DNA from: CAZVYS01 sp964630755
Lineage (GTDB): Bacteria; Patescibacteriota; Microgenomatia; UBA1400; CG1-02-47-37
Length of the DNA: 22,197 bases
Assembly (NCBI GenBank): GCA_964630755.1
Contig: CAZVYS010000016.1
Span: 1 to 22,197 of the forward strand
Direction of reading: 5' to 3'
Of this stretch, positions 1-6,251 are shown piece after piece. The notes beneath the pieces were generated by a model that was not told the DNA's origin, ran no database searches, and saw nothing but the letters and a program-made list of their open reading frames with translations. The first letter of the stretch is position 1. Every line of letters starts with the position of its first letter. Both the position numbers and the translations under genes were made by a program.

Positions 1-2
1 AG

Positions 3-1973
3 TTAACTGAAGCTTTAACTAAGACTCGTCAGGAAGAAATCAGGCAAAATGTGTTATGGAAGCTAGCTGTTGGTTCATTGAAGTATGATAGAAATGATGG
101 TGATTCAGAAGAGCATGATGCTAAAGTAAGGCAGGCTAAACTTGACCAGCTGGGATTAGTGTTAGTTGCTAGAGCAACTGATGATTATCAGGCAACTACA
201 TTTAGGTCAGTTTTACGCAGAATAAATACAGCCTCTCAACTACAAGTGATTGACTTAGGAATTAATGGTATTCCGGATAACAGAAGAGAGATTAGAGATC
301 TTGAGCCAGGAGGATTGAATATTGGTTCAGCTAACAGTGATGAGTATTTACGGTTTATTGAGATAGCAAAGGAATATTTTGATCAACTAGGGGTGGAAAG
401 AGCGGCTCAAAGATTAACTGTAAATAATATATCAGGGGAAGTGTTAAGAAAATTAAAACCAGTGATACTAAGTGAGTCAGAAGATGCTGTTAATGCTATA
501 AAATTTAATACCATAGAGGAATTAGAAAGAGATAAATCTAAGATAGGCATTGATGTGTGGTTAGAGGCGGTGGGTGAGCCGTTTTTAGAACTTTCGTATG
601 AGCAGATGCAAGAGGATGCAGTATATCAAGATAGATTAGTATGGGTACAAGATAATTTAGCTAAAGTTGCTCAAGAGCGGAAGACAGAGATTGCTGGTAC
701 TGAACGAGTTGCCATAGTTAACTGGGTTGATGGGTTAGCAGCTGTGATACCAGGCGGGATATTGCTAAAGTCTGATCAGCTAGTAAGGGCTTTGGCAGGA
801 TGTGAACCACATGTAGATGTATTATTAACTACCAGGAGATTGTTAAAAGATGGTGAAACTTTAACAGAATTAAATGCGGCGGCAATATTAGCTAATCGGT
901 TTGATAGGGTGTTAAAAACAGCTGAGCCACCAACGACTGATCAAATGGCTTTTATTGCTGGGAATATAGTAATGAAGGAATTTGGTGAAGATAAGCCAAC
1001 GCCTTTACTGGTTGGAGGGTTAGCAGTAATGGGGAGAAGGTGGTTAACAGATGTTCATGTTGATGTAGTAGTAGGAGAAGCAGTTGAGTTTTGTGAGAAG
1101 GTCAAGTTAAAACCAGGTGATAAAGATATATTTTCAGGCTTTGAAGGTGAGATGGCAGGTCAGGCAATTGGTGGGGTGTTAGGCACAATGGTAAAAAGAA
1201 GCAATGATGAAGGGGTAGTTGTATGGAATGGTTTGAAAAAGCAGCTTGATAAAGCTGAGTCAAATTCAGCAGCTAAAGCGGGATTAGTTATAGCTGCTGA
1301 GGGTGTGCCAAGAAATAAGAAGACCACTCAGATGGCCAGAGAATTATGGGAGAGTCAAAAGGAGAATAGTCATATAGGGCAAGCCCTAATTAAGTTTATT
1401 AGTTGGCATGCTGATGATAGTTTAAGAGAAAATTTGATCAAGGTGATTGCTGACACAAATGAGGAATCAATAGATGATTTTTCTTGGAACTTAGCGGTTC
1501 ACGTTGCAGAGCAGTCAGGAGATCTTAGTATGTTAAGAGGAATAGAGCAGGCAATTGAGGGATTATCAGGGCAGGAAGAAGAAAATAGCGTTAGCGAGAG
1601 GTTGAGTCAGGCGATTGAGAGGATTGAGTGGATGGACTGGATGGAGAATTTAGCTGAAAAATTTGATAAAGGAAGAGATGAAGCTGATAGTGCTTTAAGT
1701 ATGATTAGAGAAATGCTAGATAGTTCAAATCGTAAGTTACAGCCAACCAACAAAGCGTTATTGCCATTATTGCAAGCTGCTAATAGACAGTTTGATTTAA
1801 CGCCTTTAGAAATGGGAGATTTATTGGCAGAGATCTATGGCTTAGTGCCGATAGATAAACTAAACCATGTTAGTCAAGAATTAAAAACAATCCTAAAACT
1901 TCAAGAACAAGGAAGAATAGAAATATCTGAATCTAAGCAAGCTTTTTTAAAAAGAAAGATGGTGAATAAATAG
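3..1973 (+). CDS. Unknown protein, 5' end outside the window
   Basis: The reading frame is open from the left edge. A GTG at 51 could start it, but the 16 codons before it are open and read like the same charged helical protein, and no convincing ribosome binding site precedes the GTG, so the gene is most likely truncated by the window. At least 656 residues are visible. The product looks soluble and largely alpha-helical, rich in Glu, Lys and Leu, with no obvious signal peptide, membrane segment or catalytic motif. A Gly/Val/Ile-rich stretch lies around residues 210-235 counted from the GTG. I do not recognise the family. It ends 4 nt before the convergent helix-turn-helix gene. It resembles the 707-residue unknown protein at 11200 in general style only; I saw no shared motif. 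Confidence 0.8.
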   Translation, partial: LTEALTKTRQEEIRQNVLWKLAVGSLKYDRNDGDSEEHDAKVRQAKLDQLGLVLVARATDDYQATTFRSVLRRINTASQLQVIDLGINGIPDNRREIRDLEPGGLNIGSANSDEYLRFIEIAKEYFDQLGVERAAQRLTVNNISGEVLRKLKPVILSESEDAVNAIKFNTIEELERDKSKIGIDVWLEAVGEPFLELSYEQMQEDAVYQDRLVWVQDNLAKVAQERKTEIAGTERVAIVNWVDGLAAVIPGGILLKSDQLVRALAGCEPHVDVLLTTRRLLKDGETLTELNAAAILANRFDRVLKTAEPPTTDQMAFIAGNIVMKEFGEDKPTPLLVGGLAVMGRRWLTDVHVDVVVGEAVEFCEKVKLKPGDKDIFSGFEGEMAGQAIGGVLGTMVKRSNDEGVVVWNGLKKQLDKAESNSAAKAGLVIAAEGVPRNKKTTQMARELWESQKENSHIGQALIKFISWHADDSLRENLIKVIADTNEESIDDFSWNLAVHVAEQSGDLSMLRGIEQAIEGLSGQEEENSVSERLSQAIERIEWMDWMENLAEKFDKGRDEADSALSMIREMLDSSNRKLQPTNKALLPLLQAANRQFDLTPLEMGDLLAEIYGLVPIDKLNHVSQELKTILKLQEQGRIEISESKQAFLKRKMVNK

Positions 1974-1977
1974 ATAG

Positions 1978-2226
1978 TTATTTATCCTGAATGCCTAAGA
2001 GCCAAAGAACGGCTTCTTTTTTGTAGCGTCTGTCACCGCGGGAGTTGATGCGAATGGCAGGGAGTTTGCCGCGTTTGCCCCAGCGTTTGATGGTAAGAGG
2101 GGAGACTCGTAAGAGTTCGGCTACTTCGCGAACAGTTAATAAGTCAGGCAGATTGTCTAAAGAAAGCTTGGGCGGTTGACTAGCCTGAGACAAAGGTTTA
2201 TCGTTTGATGTAGTTTGATCTTGCAT
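1978..2226 (-). CDS. Small helix-turn-helix DNA-binding protein (MerR/excisionase-like, HTH_17 type)
   Basis: An 82-residue protein. The first 28 residues are polar and probably disordered. Residues about 29-80 carry the pattern LLTVREVAELLRVSPLTIKRW followed by a basic wing (KRGKLPAIRI, then RRYKKEAVLWLL), which is typical of the HTH_17/excisionase and BldC-like group. It probably binds DNA as a regulator; its target is unknown. It lies downstream of rplJ-rplL but beyond a strong terminator at 2314-2343, so it is probably transcribed separately. A possible promoter is TTGAGT, 17 bp, TAGACT on the minus strand at about 2249-2277. A perfect 15-bp odd palindrome (2228-2242) lies directly before the ATG and is a candidate operator or RNA hairpin. 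Confidence 0.85.
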   Translation of the reverse strand: MQDQTTSNDKPLSQASQPPKLSLDNLPDLLTVREVAELLRVSPLTIKRWGKRGKLPAIRINSRGDRRYKKEAVLWLLGIQDK

Positions 2227-2227
2227 A

Positions 2228-2242
2228 TGCCTTTCAAAGGCA
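2228..2242. repeat. Odd-length palindrome before the HTH gene
   Basis: TGCCTTT-C-AAAGGCA, perfect 7-base arms around a single central base, ending 1 nt before the ATG of the minus-strand HTH gene. The position suits an operator for the adjacent DNA-binding protein or an RNA hairpin at its start codon. It shares the one-base-centre shape, but not the GTC-N-GAC core, with the other palindromes in this window. Confidence 0.5.
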
Positions 2243-2313
2243 GTCTAATTACTACTTTAATTGAACTCAATATATCAAACTAAGATAGAGTCTGTCAATA
2301 GTTATCAAGTAAC

Positions 2314-2343
2314 AAAAACCCCGGTGATTAACCGGGATTTTTT
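2314..2343. terminator. Bidirectional intrinsic terminator after rplL
   Basis: Stem CCCGGT (2320-2325) / ACCGGG (2331-2336) with a 5-nt loop. T-runs follow on both strands: 2338-2343 on plus, 2318-2314 on minus. On the minus strand it lies 28 nt after the rplL stop and should end the rplJ-rplL transcript. On the plus strand no nearby gene needs it. Confidence 0.85.
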
Positions 2344-2352
2344 ACTTGCCTT

Positions 2353-2367
2353 CAGGGATGATCCCTG
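2353..2367. repeat. Odd-length palindrome in the rplL 3' untranslated region
   Basis: CAGGGAT-G-ATCCCTG, perfect 7-base arms with a one-base centre, between the rplL stop codon and its terminator. Function unknown; it could be an mRNA 3'-end stabiliser or a protein-binding site. Confidence 0.5.
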
Positions 2368-2371
2368 TAGG

Positions 2372-2815
2372 TTATTTGAGTTCTACTTGAGCGCCGGCGG
2401 CCTCGAGTTTTTTCTTGGCTTCATCGGCCTCTTCTTTTTTAAAGGTACCAACTTCTTTTGGAGCGGCTTCAGCTAGATCTTTAGCTTCTTTTAAACCTAA
2501 GTCTTGGTTGACTTCACGAAGAGCTTTTATAACACCAATTTTATTAGCACCAGCATCTGCGAGCACCACTTGGTATTCAGATTTTTCTTCTTTTTCTTCA
2601 GCAGCTTCTCCAGCGGGAGCGCCGGCTGCGGCGACAGCTACAGGAGCGGCAGCTGAAACACCAAATTTGTCTTCTAAAGCTTTAACTAGTTCGGCTAGCT
2701 CGATAACAGTTAGTTTTTCAACTGAGTCGACAATCTTTTTTAAAGAAGCAGAGATCTTAACTTTTTTTTCAGCTTTTGGTTGAGCTTCCTCTGTTTTTTT
2801 AACATTATCTGACAT
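2372..2815 (-). CDS. rplL: 50S ribosomal protein L7/L12
   Basis: This 147-residue protein is the L7/L12 stalk protein that recruits translation GTPases. The order is typical: N-terminal dimerisation helix (about residues 20-55, LKKIVDSVEKLTVIELAELVKALEDKF), Ala/Gly-rich flexible hinge (about 56-78), and C-terminal domain starting EKSEYQVVLADAGANKIGVIKALREV with the conserved GLKEAKDLAEAAPKEV. It is slightly longer than the usual 120-130 residues because of a charged N-terminal extension. It starts 3 nt after the rplJ stop, and its binding site (AAAGGTGGTGAG on the minus strand) lies at the end of rplJ, so the two are translationally linked. It shares the rplJ promoter and leader and ends at the terminator at 2314-2343. 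Confidence 0.98.
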   Translation of the reverse strand: MSDNVKKTEEAQPKAEKKVKISASLKKIVDSVEKLTVIELAELVKALEDKFGVSAAAPVAVAAAGAPAGEAAEEKEEKSEYQVVLADAGANKIGVIKALREVNQDLGLKEAKDLAEAAPKEVGTFKKEEADEAKKKLEAAGAQVELK

Positions 2816-2818
2816 GAG

Positions 2819-3346
2819 TTACTCACCACCTTTCTGTGATTGAATAGCATTCAATGCATAAACTAAATTGCGTAGATTTCCAGACAAGACATTAACAAAG
2901 CCAGTTAATGGAGCTTTGATAGTGCCAACGGTTTTGGCGATAAGTTCGACTTTACTTGGCAGTTTGGCTAAAGTTTCAATTTGATCTTTGGTTAGGGGTT
3001 CTTTGTTAAGGTAACCAGCTTTAATAGTGGGTAAATCGTTGTCTTTTGCAAACTCGGCTAAGGCTTTTAAAGGGGCAATGGGGTCGTCGTAAGAAAATAG
3101 GCTGATGGTGGGGCCAGTAAAGTAGTCAGCTAGATCGTCGATGGGGTATTTTAAATCTTTGGCGGCAATTTTAAGTAAAGTGTTTTTGGCAACGGTTAGT
3201 TCGCCGCCAGCTTCAACTACTTTGGTTCTAAGTTCTTGTTGAAGGTTAACTGGTAGTCCAGCGTAATCTGCTAGTACCACAGATTTAGCTTTTTTGAGCT
3301 TGGTTTTAAGTTTTTCAACTTGGTCATGGTTAATTTGTGATGGCAT
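2819..3346 (-). CDS. rplJ: 50S ribosomal protein L10
   Basis: This 175-residue protein matches L10, the base of the ribosomal stalk that carries L7/L12 dimers. Visible signatures are the N-terminal region (EKLKTKLKKAKSVVLADYAGLPV), the LRTKVVEAGGELTVAKNTLLKIA segment and a C-terminal helix that would bind L7/L12. The start is fixed by a strong GGAGG site 4 nt upstream of the ATG. It is the first gene of a two-gene unit with rplL, driven by a consensus promoter at 3445-3474. An L10 leader RNA (3381-3434) indicates autogenous control by the L10-L7/L12 complex. It is not contiguous with rplA, unlike the usual bacterial layout. Confidence 0.98.
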   Translation of the reverse strand: MPSQINHDQVEKLKTKLKKAKSVVLADYAGLPVNLQQELRTKVVEAGGELTVAKNTLLKIAAKDLKYPIDDLADYFTGPTISLFSYDDPIAPLKALAEFAKDNDLPTIKAGYLNKEPLTKDQIETLAKLPSKVELIAKTVGTIKAPLTGFVNVLSGNLRNLVYALNAIQSQKGGE

Positions 3347-3347
3347 C

Positions 3348-3361
3348 CGCCTCCTTTGGCG
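3348..3361 (-). promoter_or_regulatory. Shine-Dalgarno hairpin before rplJ
   Basis: On the minus strand CGCC-AAAGGA-GGCG places the AGGAGG ribosome-binding site inside a 4-bp GC stem, ending 1 nt before the ATG. Nearly the same block precedes nusG (7000-7011), so it looks like a reused translation-initiation module. Confidence 0.55.
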
Positions 3362-3380
3362 AGATAAATAAAAATCGCGT

Positions 3381-3434
3381 CAAAGACACGAGCTATTTGT
3401 CTCGGCAGGACTTAGTATTTGCCTGCTGTCTTTG
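3381..3434 (-). ncRNA. Ribosomal protein L10 leader (autoregulatory)
   Basis: On the minus strand an 8-bp closing stem (CAAAGACA / TGTCTTTG) encloses two hairpins, GCAGG...CCTGC and CGAG...CTCG. The strand carries AAGACAGCAGG followed by CTAAG and CCTGCCGAG, which matches the conserved core of the bacterial L10 leader bound by L10(L12)4. It begins about 3 nt downstream of the predicted transcription start and ends 34 nt before rplJ, as expected for feedback control of rplJ-rplL. Confidence 0.9.
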
Positions 3435-3444
3435 AACAAAATGG

Positions 3445-3474
3445 ATTATATAATAAGAGGTAGTTCTATGTCAA
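3445..3474 (-). promoter_or_regulatory. rplJ-rplL promoter
   Basis: On the minus strand: a perfect -35 TTGACA (3474-3469), an 18-bp spacer and a perfect -10 TATAAT (3450-3445). Transcription should start near 3438, directly before the L10 leader. The -35 box covers the first codons of the divergent truB (ATG at 3468), so the two genes share their start region. Confidence 0.88.
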
Positions 3475-4145
3475 AACTAAAATATTCTAAGAACCGACCT
3501 TGGAATTTACTAGAGGATATTGTGGTGGTGGATAAACCAGAAGACTGGACGAGTCATGATGCGGTGGTCAAGATTAGGAGTGAGTTGAGAAGAAAGTATG
3601 GAAAAAAAATTAAGGTAGGTCATGGAGGGACTTTAGATCCGTTTGCAACTGGAGTGCTTTTGATCTTGATAGGCAAAGCTACCAGTAGATTTGAGGAGAT
3701 TAAAGATTGGGACAAAGAGTATGTAATGGAGTTAAAGCTAGGGGAAGCGACTGACACTGGTGATAAAACTGGTAAAGTGACTGAATCTTGTAAGGTTCCG
3801 AACCTCGAAAATAATAAAGCAGAAGAGGTGATAAAGAGTTTTGTAGGTGAGTTTGAACAAGAGATTCCAAAGTATTCAGCCAAGAAGATTGGGGGCAAGA
3901 AGATGTATCAGTTAGCAAGATCAGGGAAGAAAATGGAAAAGCAGACTAAGATAGTTAAGATAACAGAGTTAAAATTACTCAGCCTGCAGGGACAGACCTT
4001 GCAGGTAAGAGTAGTTTGTGGGTCTGGAACATATATGCGAAGTTTGGCTGTTGATATTGGCAAGAAGTTAGGATTACCAGCTCATGCAAAGGAATTAAGA
4101 AGGACTCGAGTGGGAAAATACAGCCTACAAGGACTCTCCTCGTAG
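3468..4145 (+). CDS. truB: tRNA pseudouridine(55) synthase TruB
   Basis: This enzyme makes pseudouridine 55 in the T-loop of tRNAs. The catalytic motif GHGGTLDPFATGVLL is clear, with the nucleophile Asp at residue 57. The KPEDWTSHDAV and GTYMRSLAVDIGKKLGLPAHAKELRRTRVG segments are also typical. I chose ATG 3468 (225 residues) because AGAGG lies 7 nt before it; upstream in-frame TTG 3432 and ATG 3441 fall within the divergent L10 leader and promoter. It is short for the family, lacking a clear C-terminal PUA domain. Its coding sequence contains an odd palindrome (3793-3805) and a stem-loop of about 9 bp (CCTGCA arms, about 3983-4005). It separates rplA from rplJ on the opposite strand. Confidence 0.95.
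   Translation: MSKLKYSKNRPWNLLEDIVVVDKPEDWTSHDAVVKIRSELRRKYGKKIKVGHGGTLDPFATGVLLILIGKATSRFEEIKDWDKEYVMELKLGEATDTGDKTGKVTESCKVPNLENNKAEEVIKSFVGEFEQEIPKYSAKKIGGKKMYQLARSGKKMEKQTKIVKITELKLLSLQGQTLQVRVVCGSGTYMRSLAVDIGKKLGLPAHAKELRRTRVGKYSLQGLSS
3793..3805. repeat. Odd palindrome inside truB (GTTC-N-GAAC type)
   Basis: AGGTTC-C-GAACCT, perfect 6-base arms with a one-base centre. It encodes part of a KVPNL insertion in a variable surface region of TruB. It belongs to the dispersed family also seen at 4160, 9066, 9629, 21640 and 21702. Confidence 0.55.
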
Positions 4146-4159
4146 GCTACTGGCAATAT

Positions 4160-4178
4160 TTAAAGTTCGGAACTTTAA
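4160..4178. repeat. Odd palindrome between truB and the next gene
   Basis: TTAAAGTTC-G-GAACTTTAA, perfect 9-base arms around one base, the longest member of the family in the window. It lies in the 70-nt gap after truB. No T-run follows, so it is a poor fit for a standard terminator. Confidence 0.6.
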
Positions 4179-4200
4179 TATGTAGTTATTGCTATAGGTT

Positions 4201-4209
4201 TGGTATAAT
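4201..4209 (+). promoter_or_regulatory. Extended -10 promoter, leaderless start
   Basis: TGGTATAAT with 6 nt to the ATG at 4216. No good -35 was seen, as is common for extended -10 promoters. Transcription would start at or next to the A of the ATG. Confidence 0.65.
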
Positions 4210-4215
4210 TTAAAG

Positions 4216-4911
4216 ATGGTTGGTTCTTTGGAGCAATTTCCTCAGCAGCAGTTTTATGATTCTGTAGGTCGTTCGGCGGATGTTGGCATTGACGGCAGGC
4301 AAATAGTATTTTCACACAATCCTGCTGCAGACTATTTACATGGTTATGCTTTGTCGACTCCATATTTGTTTGATGGCGGAAAACCTGGATTAACAAAACT
4401 CACTTATGGTTTTGTTACTTGTGAAATTGCCTCAAGCTCTTGCGTTATGATTAGAGGTATTAGGCCAACTGATGGGAGGTATGATCCATTAATAGGTTTA
4501 CTAGTTGACTCTGGTGTAGTAGTGGGAGAGCCTCGATTTAACTTTTTTGATAAGGAAGAAAAGAAAATAATTGAAGCAACAGAAAAGTTGTTATTTGATA
4601 ATTGGTTAAAAAAAGCTATTGATATAGAGCCAACAATTGATGCGAGAATATTGTCAGACACAGAAGATCAATATCTTGTCTTGCGTTGTTTAGAAGTAAT
4701 TGAAGGGAGTGGGTTCAGATTTGAAAGTTTTGGTGATCCAAATCCAGTGCTGGTTTCTTCGTCTATGGCGACAGATGCAGCTGGAGATATTTTAAATTTA
4801 GCGAGTGAAATTGCCACAGATCCAAGTTGGACAATAAATCGTGGATTAGATTTTGCTGAGAGATTAGATGATCAGGTTGGGAAAGTTTTTGGGAGTATTA
4901 TTGGATTTTAG
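4216..4911 (+). CDS. Unknown protein, 231 residues
   Basis: I do not recognise this protein. It looks soluble, mixed alpha/beta and slightly acidic, with no signal peptide or membrane segment. Two regions may be structural cores: a beta-rich part (about residues 60-105, including CEIASSSCVMIRGIRP and GLLVDSGVVVGEPRF) and an acidic helical C-terminus (FAERLDDQVGKVFGSIIGF). Three Cys residues are scattered, without a metal-site pattern. The start is supported by an extended -10 box just 6 nt upstream. Its stop overlaps the convergent rplA stop by 4 bp. Together with truB it forms a plus-strand insertion in the ribosomal gene order. Confidence 0.8.
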   Translation: MVGSLEQFPQQQFYDSVGRSADVGIDGRQIVFSHNPAADYLHGYALSTPYLFDGGKPGLTKLTYGFVTCEIASSSCVMIRGIRPTDGRYDPLIGLLVDSGVVVGEPRFNFFDKEEKKIIEATEKLLFDNWLKKAIDIEPTIDARILSDTEDQYLVLRCLEVIEGSGFRFESFGDPNPVLVSSSMATDAAGDILNLASEIATDPSWTINRGLDFAERLDDQVGKVFGSIIGF

Positions 4912-5708
4912 TTAACTTGGAGTTTAATGCTAGGACTCATGGAAGAGCAGAGGAAGACAGATTTGAGGCTGCTTGGCTTTAGTTCTTTTAAGATGCTGTT
5001 GACGTTATCTTTGAGCTTTGCATCTGTAAAGGATAGCTTACCAATAACTAAGTGAAGAATAGGGGCTTTGGGTTCGGATTTGTAGCGAGTGACTCCGCCG
5101 GCAAGTTTCTTTTTAAGTTCTTCTGGTTTGTCTGAAATAGTGCCGGTTTTGGGATTAGGCATGAGGCCTTTGGGGCCAAGTATTTTAGCAAATTTCGCTA
5201 GCTTGGGCATGAATTTAGGCTCTGAGACTAGGACGTCAAAATCTATTTTGCCAGTCTTTAGTTTGCCGAGTGTTTTGTCTGAGGCAATTTCTACCTTTTG
5301 TTTTTTGCCAGTGCCATGGGGTAAATTGAGTTCACCAGATAGTTTATCAACAGACAGGTTGCAGTGAAGTTCGACTGAAGCATCAAACTTGGTGGTCGAG
5401 ACTTTTTTAAGTAGTTTAATGGCTTCAGAGATTGAGTAGCTTTTGGTTTTATCGACTAGTTTTTTGGCGGTTAAGTAGCGCTTGGATCGGTCGTGCTTGA
5501 CTCGTTTTATAGTTTTGGTTTTTTTTGAGTCTTTAGGTTCTTTTGACTTTTCTTTTACTGGCTTGGTTTCTTTGACCGGAATGGCAGTTGGTTTGGCTTT
5601 ATCTTTTTTCTTAACCTGAGTTAGTTTTTGACTTCTAACGCCTGATGCCTTGAGTTTTGGTGAATCAGATTCAGCTAAGTCTAGTAAAGCAATTTTCTTT
5701 TTACCCAT
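4908..5708 (-). CDS. rplA: 50S ribosomal protein L1 with a lysine-rich N-terminal extension
   Basis: L1 forms the mobile stalk at the tRNA exit site and commonly acts as a translational repressor of its own operon. The L1 core begins near residue 70 (KRVKHDRSKRYLTAKKLVD) and contains LNLPHGTGK and the hallmark ILGPKGLMPNPKTGT (about 177-190). Residues 1-70 form a Lys/Pro/Thr-rich, probably disordered extension absent from standard L1 (about 230 residues), giving 266 in total. The ATG overlaps the rplK stop by 8 nt, so translation is coupled. The stop overlaps the convergent 231-residue gene by 4 bp. A candidate L1-binding site lies in the rplK leader. Confidence 0.97.
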   Translation of the reverse strand: MGKKKIALLDLAESDSPKLKASGVRSQKLTQVKKKDKAKPTAIPVKETKPVKEKSKEPKDSKKTKTIKRVKHDRSKRYLTAKKLVDKTKSYSISEAIKLLKKVSTTKFDASVELHCNLSVDKLSGELNLPHGTGKKQKVEIASDKTLGKLKTGKIDFDVLVSEPKFMPKLAKFAKILGPKGLMPNPKTGTISDKPEELKKKLAGGVTRYKSEPKAPILHLVIGKLSFTDAKLKDNVNSILKELKPSSLKSVFLCSSMSPSIKLQVN

Positions 5709-6123
5709 TTGTTTTTATTCCCATTGATCTTGCGGTACCAGCGACAATTTTTTTGGCTGCCTCAAGGTTATTGGTGTTAAGATCTTCTAGTTTTTCTTTG
5801 GCAATTTTTTCGATTTGGTTGTCTTTTAGAGTAGCGACAATATCTCGACCTGGTTCGTGGGAGCCTTCTTTAAGGTTAAGCTCTTTTTTAATCAGTTCAG
5901 AGACTGGAGGTTTTTTAAGTTCAAAAGTAAAAGAGCGATCTTCGTAGATAGTAATAACGGCTGGGATCATGCCTTGCATTTGTTTGGTTTTGTCGTTGTA
6001 GGATTTGCAAAAATCCATGATAGCTACTCCGTGTTGACCAAGAGCTGGTCCGATCGGAGGAGCTGGATTAGCTTTTCCAGCTGGGATATTCAGTTTTAGG
6101 GTAGTCATTACTTTTTTTGCCAT
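5701..6123 (-). CDS. rplK: 50S ribosomal protein L11
   Basis: L11 belongs to the GTPase-associated centre and binds 23S helices 43/44. The 140 residues include the typical NIPAGKANPAPPIGPALGQHGVAIMDFCKSYN and the C-terminal RNA-binding part (AAKKIVAGTARSMGI). An upstream in-frame ATG at 6159 would add 12 residues, but it lies inside the terminator-like hairpin; MAKK at 6123 is the family start. The start has little Shine-Dalgarno signal. A consensus-spaced promoter at the end of nusG and a 93-nt structured leader precede it, so it can be transcribed apart from secE-nusG. Confidence 0.97.
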   Translation of the reverse strand: MAKKVMTTLKLNIPAGKANPAPPIGPALGQHGVAIMDFCKSYNDKTKQMQGMIPAVITIYEDRSFTFELKKPPVSELIKKELNLKEGSHEPGRDIVATLKDNQIEKIAKEKLEDLNTNNLEAAKKIVAGTARSMGIKTNG

Positions 6124-6138
6124 AATGTTTTGTTTTAT

Positions 6139-6163
6139 TAAAAAATCCCTGCACAGCAAGGAT
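6139..6163 (-). terminator. Terminator/attenuator hairpin in the rplK leader
   Basis: On the minus strand ATCCTTGC (6163-6156) pairs with GCAGGGAT (6152-6145) with one G-U, around a TGT loop, followed by six T (the first shared with the stem). It looks like an intrinsic terminator, yet lies upstream of rplK and downstream of the rplK promoter. It could end secE-nusG transcripts, attenuate rplK-rplA, or both. Confidence 0.7.
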
Positions 6164-6169
6164 TAGTAG

Positions 6170-6203
6170 GTGTCGGTCCGATGTTTCTTCAGACCTTCCT
6201 CAC
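6170..6203 (-). promoter_or_regulatory. Probable L1-binding site in the rplK leader
   Basis: On the minus strand GTG-AGGAA-GGTCTGA, loop AGAAACA, TCGGACC-GA-CAC: two stems separated by an asymmetric internal loop. Known L1 mRNA sites have this arrangement (GUGAAGGAGGC opposite GCCGA). L1, encoded two genes downstream in the transcript, would bind here for feedback control. Confidence 0.6.
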
Positions 6204-6222
6204 TTGCGGTGAAGTAAAGGGA

Positions 6223-6251
6223 ATTATATGTTAAATCTTTTGGACTTGCAA
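6223..6251 (-). promoter_or_regulatory. rplK-rplA promoter inside the end of nusG
   Basis: On the minus strand: -35 TTGCAA (6251-6246), a 17-bp spacer and -10 TATAAT (6228-6223). The -35 lies in the last codons of nusG. The predicted start near 6216 gives a leader of about 93 nt to rplK. Confidence 0.75.

Noticed and set aside
2415..2783. Plus-strand open frame opposite rplL
   Set aside because: It is an antisense shadow of the Ala-rich rplL coding sequence; its Ser/Ala-rich translation is an artefact.
4122..4148. Inverted repeat AGCCTAC/GTAGGCT at the end of truB as a terminator
   Set aside because: The stem has an interrupted inner part and no T-run follows; it could still form an mRNA hairpin, but termination is not supported.
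6048..6060. TCCGATCGGA palindrome in rplK
   Set aside because: It encodes part of the conserved L11 PAPPIGPALGQ motif and is explained by protein constraint; it is even-length and lacks the family core.
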